Program-made: the position numbers and the translations under genes
Source: Candidatus Nanopelagicales bacterium
GTDB taxonomy: Bacteria > Actinomycetota > Actinomycetes > S36-B12 > UBA5976
Reading direction: 5' to 3'
Length of the DNA stretch: 19,694 bases
NCBI GenBank assembly: GCA_021742025.1
Contig: JAIOWT010000011.1
Location: 1 to 19,694 of the forward strand
Notes under the pieces: generated by a model
Database searches by the model: none
What the model saw: the letters and a program-made list of their open reading frames with translations, nothing else
What the model was told of the DNA's origin: nothing
In this document: positions 17,341 through 19,694 of the stretch, in pieces
Position numbering within the stretch: position 1 is the first letter of the stretch
Layout: every line of letters begins with the position of its first letter

Positions 17341-18536
17341 GCCTGTTCCTTTACCTGGGTTGGCGCGGCGTCAAACATTTTGAGCGAAACCGCCGCCATA
17401 ACTGAGCATATCGCCATGACTGTCCAGGCTGCCTGCCAACTGAAAGATTCAACGATCTGGGACATGATGATTGGTGAAAGTCCCCCAGCCGCAAAGATAA
17501 AGCTGTGTAACACACCTTGAGTAAATCCAACTCGCTCAGACGGCACTGCCACTACCGCAGTTGTAAACAGCAAGCCATTCCAACCCATGGCTGAGATGCC
17601 AGCCAAGAACAATAAGGGAACAACGATTGCGTACTGCTCGAGAACAGCACAAAGTAAAAGTAAAGTTGCGCCAAGTAAGGCAATGACGATCTGGAACTGA
17701 ACTCGTCGAGTTGGATGGCGATCGCTGATTACGCCTAGTTGAATTCGAAGCGGGATTACAACAGCCATCATGAGCGCATAAAGTTGCCCGGCATGTGTTG
17801 GAGTCCAGCCTCTGCTGGTACTCAAATACAAAGTAAGAAGCGCCACAATTCCGAGTTGCGTGAGACAAAAGAATGCAGCCGCAATCAATATCGGAGATAG
17901 TCGTCGCCAATTAACTGGCGGTAGATTCTCAGCTTTTAGACGTGGTGGTTCGGGAACCCCAACTGGAGCGAAGATCACAAAGACCCCGCTCAAAATAATG
18001 AGTCCAGCGAGGGCGTAGAGCGCGGCACTTAGTCCATGTGAAACTGCAATTCCAGTTAGAACGATTCCGCCAATAACTCCACCAACGGGGACGGCTGCTT
18101 GTCGAGTCGAAAGTGCAAATCCAATATTTCCTAAATGAACGAAGTTTCTTGCCAGGCCTTTGGTCATTGCAACAGTTGGCGAAGCCATCATGATGCCAGC
18201 AAAAATCAAAGCAAAATGCGCAACCTCAGATGCCTTAAAAAATGCTGCGATTGAAAAGCAGGTTGCAGTTCCTACTAAGCCAATTAGCGCAACTATTCGA
18301 TCATCCATACGGTCGGCTAAGTTACCCCAAAAGATCACAGCAAATGCGGTGCCAAGACTTATGGTTCCCAAAAGCAAACCGACACCAGACGTTGTCAGAT
18401 CAAACGTGCTCGCCAGAATTGGACCAAGCGCTGGCAGGCCTTGCTGCGCTGTAGAAACTGCCAGTTGCGCAGCAATAGCTGCTGCCAAAATACCAAGCGC
18501 ATCTCGGCGCAATTTTTCCGGAGATGCTTGAGACAT
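17337..18536 (-). CDS. Major facilitator superfamily transporter
   Basis: A 399-residue membrane protein with about twelve hydrophobic segments, the usual size for an MFS permease. The loop after the second helix carries GNLADRMDDR, a version of the MFS motif A (GxLaDrxGrk). A less exact repeat, GVISDRHPTRR, sits in the matching loop of the second half. The charged region near the middle (about 195-210, PEPPRLKAENLPP) separates the two six-helix halves. No substrate-specific motif is recognised. The start lies 3 bases after the acyl-CoA dehydrogenase stop with a weak ribosome site, and its stop overlaps the next gene by ATGA, so all are surely co-transcribed. Context suggests import of the compound the operon processes, or export of its product. 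Confidence 0.85.
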   Translation of the reverse strand: MSQASPEKLRRDALGILAAAIAAQLAVSTAQQGLPALGPILASTFDLTTSGVGLLLGTISLGTAFAVIFWGNLADRMDDRIVALIGLVGTATCFSIAAFFKASEVAHFALIFAGIMMASPTVAMTKGLARNFVHLGNIGFALSTRQAAVPVGGVIGGIVLTGIAVSHGLSAALYALAGLIILSGVFVIFAPVGVPEPPRLKAENLPPVNWRRLSPILIAAAFFCLTQLGIVALLTLYLSTSRGWTPTHAGQLYALMMAVVIPLRIQLGVISDRHPTRRVQFQIVIALLGATLLLLCAVLEQYAIVVPLLFLAGISAMGWNGLLFTTAVVAVPSERVGFTQGVLHSFIFAAGGLSPIIMSQIVESFSWQAAWTVMAICSVMAAVSLKMFDAAPTQVKEQA

Positions 18537-18539
18537 TGG

Positions 18540-19694
18540 TTATCTTGATGCCAAAGTATGACGCGACATTACGATGCGCTGAACTTGATTGGTTCCTTCA
18601 TAAATCTGGGTGATCTTCGCGTCGCGCATCATGCGCTCTACTGGATAGTCGCGAGTGAAGCCGTATCCGCCTAACAATTGAACAGCGTCGGTTGTAATCT
18701 CCATCGCAACATCGGATGCAAAGCACTTACTTGCCGCACCAAAGAAAGTTAAGTCCGAATCGTTGCGCTCACTTCGAGCTGCGGCTGCGTAAGTTAACTG
18801 ACGCGCAGCTTCTAGCTTCATCGACATATCAGCAACCATGAACTGAATACCTTGGAACTCCGCAATGGCCTTACCAAATTGCTTGCGTTCCTTGATGTAA
18901 CCAGCAGCGAAATCCAATGCGCCTTGGGCTATCCCAACGGCTTGCGCAGCAATCGCAATTCGGCTGTGATCGAGGGTGGTCATGGCGATTCCAAATCCAG
19001 CACCAACATCGCCGATTCTACGAGAGTCTGGAATCACTACGTTGTCTAAGTACACCTCGCGAGTAGGTGAACCTTTGATGCCAAGCTTCTTTTCCGGAGC
19101 TCCGAAGCTAACGCCTGGATCGTCCTTCTTGACAACAAAAGCAGTGATGCCACCGCGGGCACCTTTTTCTTTGTCCGTAACAGCAAGAACGGTATAGATG
19201 TGACTTTCACCAGCATTAGTGATCCATTTTTTGGAACCGTTCAATGTCCAAGAATCGCCACTCGTAACTGCAGTAGTTTTCATGGCGCCGGCATCGCTTC
19301 CGGCATCAGTTTCGGAAAGCGCATAAGACCACAAGGTTTCACCCGTTGCTAGGCCAGGGAGGAATTCTTTCTTTAATTCTTCACTGCCGCTAAAAATTAC
19401 TGGCAGCGATGCAAGTTTGTTTACACCTGGAATCAAACTGCTGGAAGCACATGCCCGAGCAACTTCTTCAACCACAATCGCTGAAGCTAGAGCGTCAGCC
19501 CCGGCGCCGCCGTATGCCTCAGGCACGTGGATGGCTTGAAGTTCAGAAGCCACGAGAGCCTCGTAAGCCTCACGCGGGAAGCGAGCATCTTCATCGACCA
19601 CCGCGGCAAATGGGGCAATCTTGGCATCTGCCAGCGCTCGGACCACTGATCTGAGTTCTTCATGTTCATCAGCGGTCTTGTAAAGGTCGAAACT
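18540..19694 (-). CDS. Acyl-CoA dehydrogenase (5' end outside the window)
   Basis: Flavoenzyme that introduces a trans-2 double bond into an acyl-CoA, passing electrons to electron-transfer flavoprotein. The frame is open to the window edge; it begins inside the window as SFDLYKTADEHEELR, so about 384 residues are visible and only a few are missing from the usual 380-390. A GTG at 19646 is internal and not the start. Family marks include YALSETDAGSDAGAM, WITNAGESHIYTV, the flavin-site DHSRIAIAAQAVGIAQGALD, QLLGGYGFTRDYPVERMMRD, and the C-terminal IYEGTNQVQRIVMSR whose glutamate is the usual catalytic base. This pattern fits short- or branched-chain enzymes (butyryl-, isovaleryl- or isobutyryl-type). 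Chain-length preference cannot be settled by eye. It is the most upstream visible gene of the minus-strand operon. Confidence 0.9.
   Translation of the reverse strand, partial: SFDLYKTADEHEELRSVVRALADAKIAPFAAVVDEDARFPREAYEALVASELQAIHVPEAYGGAGADALASAIVVEEVARACASSSLIPGVNKLASLPVIFSGSEELKKEFLPGLATGETLWSYALSETDAGSDAGAMKTTAVTSGDSWTLNGSKKWITNAGESHIYTVLAVTDKEKGARGGITAFVVKKDDPGVSFGAPEKKLGIKGSPTREVYLDNVVIPDSRRIGDVGAGFGIAMTTLDHSRIAIAAQAVGIAQGALDFAAGYIKERKQFGKAIAEFQGIQFMVADMSMKLEAARQLTYAAAARSERNDSDLTFFGAASKCFASDVAMEITTDAVQLLGGYGFTRDYPVERMMRDAKITQIYEGTNQVQRIVMSRHTLASR

Noticed and set aside
19647..19694. Acyl-CoA dehydrogenase start at the GTG ending at 19646
   Set aside because: The frame stays open to the window edge and the upstream residues read as normal family sequence, so the gene is cut by the window rather than starting there.
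1..19694. CRISPR array, insertion sequence, tRNA or prophage remnants
   Set aside because: No regularly spaced repeats, transposase or integrase coding, tRNA-like cloverleaf or phage genes were seen; genes fill nearly the whole window.

Overview
The window looks like part of an actinobacterial chromosome dedicated to uptake and breakdown of choline, glycine betaine and other methylated glycines. Support for Actinobacteria: the FAD/GcvT-fusion protein reads like the dimethylglycine oxidase of Arthrobacter; genes are packed with ATGA or TAATG overlaps; GTG starts are common; FolD has an actinobacterial-looking [11 protein letters not shown] motif. Base composition looks close to half GC by eye (not counted), low for the phylum. 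With the tight packing this would fit a streamlined aquatic actinobacterium, for example Nanopelagicales (acI) or a small freshwater Microbacteriaceae, but that placement is inference.

Layout. (1) 3-4046, plus strand: a betaine/proline-type ABC importer, proV (ATPase), proW (two permease domains fused in one chain) and proX (lipoprotein binding protein). Two adjacent RNA hairpins fill the short gap before proX, and a strong terminator follows it. (2) 4107-4214: a promoter/operator region with a 17-bp palindrome, an extra half-site and direct repeats. (3) 4215-13999, plus strand: a catabolic operon, dimethylglycine oxidase-like dmgO, heterotetrameric sarcosine oxidase soxBDAG, folD and a choline-dehydrogenase-like betA, ending in a long hairpin terminator. 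(4) 14033-19694, minus strand, convergent: four tightly spaced genes, read in transcription order as an acyl-CoA dehydrogenase (cut by the window edge), an MFS transporter, an AceE/transketolase-like thiamine-diphosphate enzyme and an EamA/DMT transporter.

How the genes fit together. The importer should bring in betaine or related compounds. BetA would oxidise choline to betaine aldehyde and possibly on to betaine. DmgO would turn dimethylglycine into sarcosine, and SoxBDAG would turn sarcosine into glycine, both passing the methyl carbon to tetrahydrofolate. FolD would oxidise the resulting methylene-THF to formyl-THF with gain of NADPH. The step from betaine to dimethylglycine, a dedicated betaine aldehyde dehydrogenase, and glycine-disposal genes (glyA, gcv) are not in the window. 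The minus-strand operon has no visible link to this pathway and its substrate is unknown.

No stretch of 300 bases or more lacks a gene. I saw no rRNA, tRNA, CRISPR array, insertion sequence or prophage.
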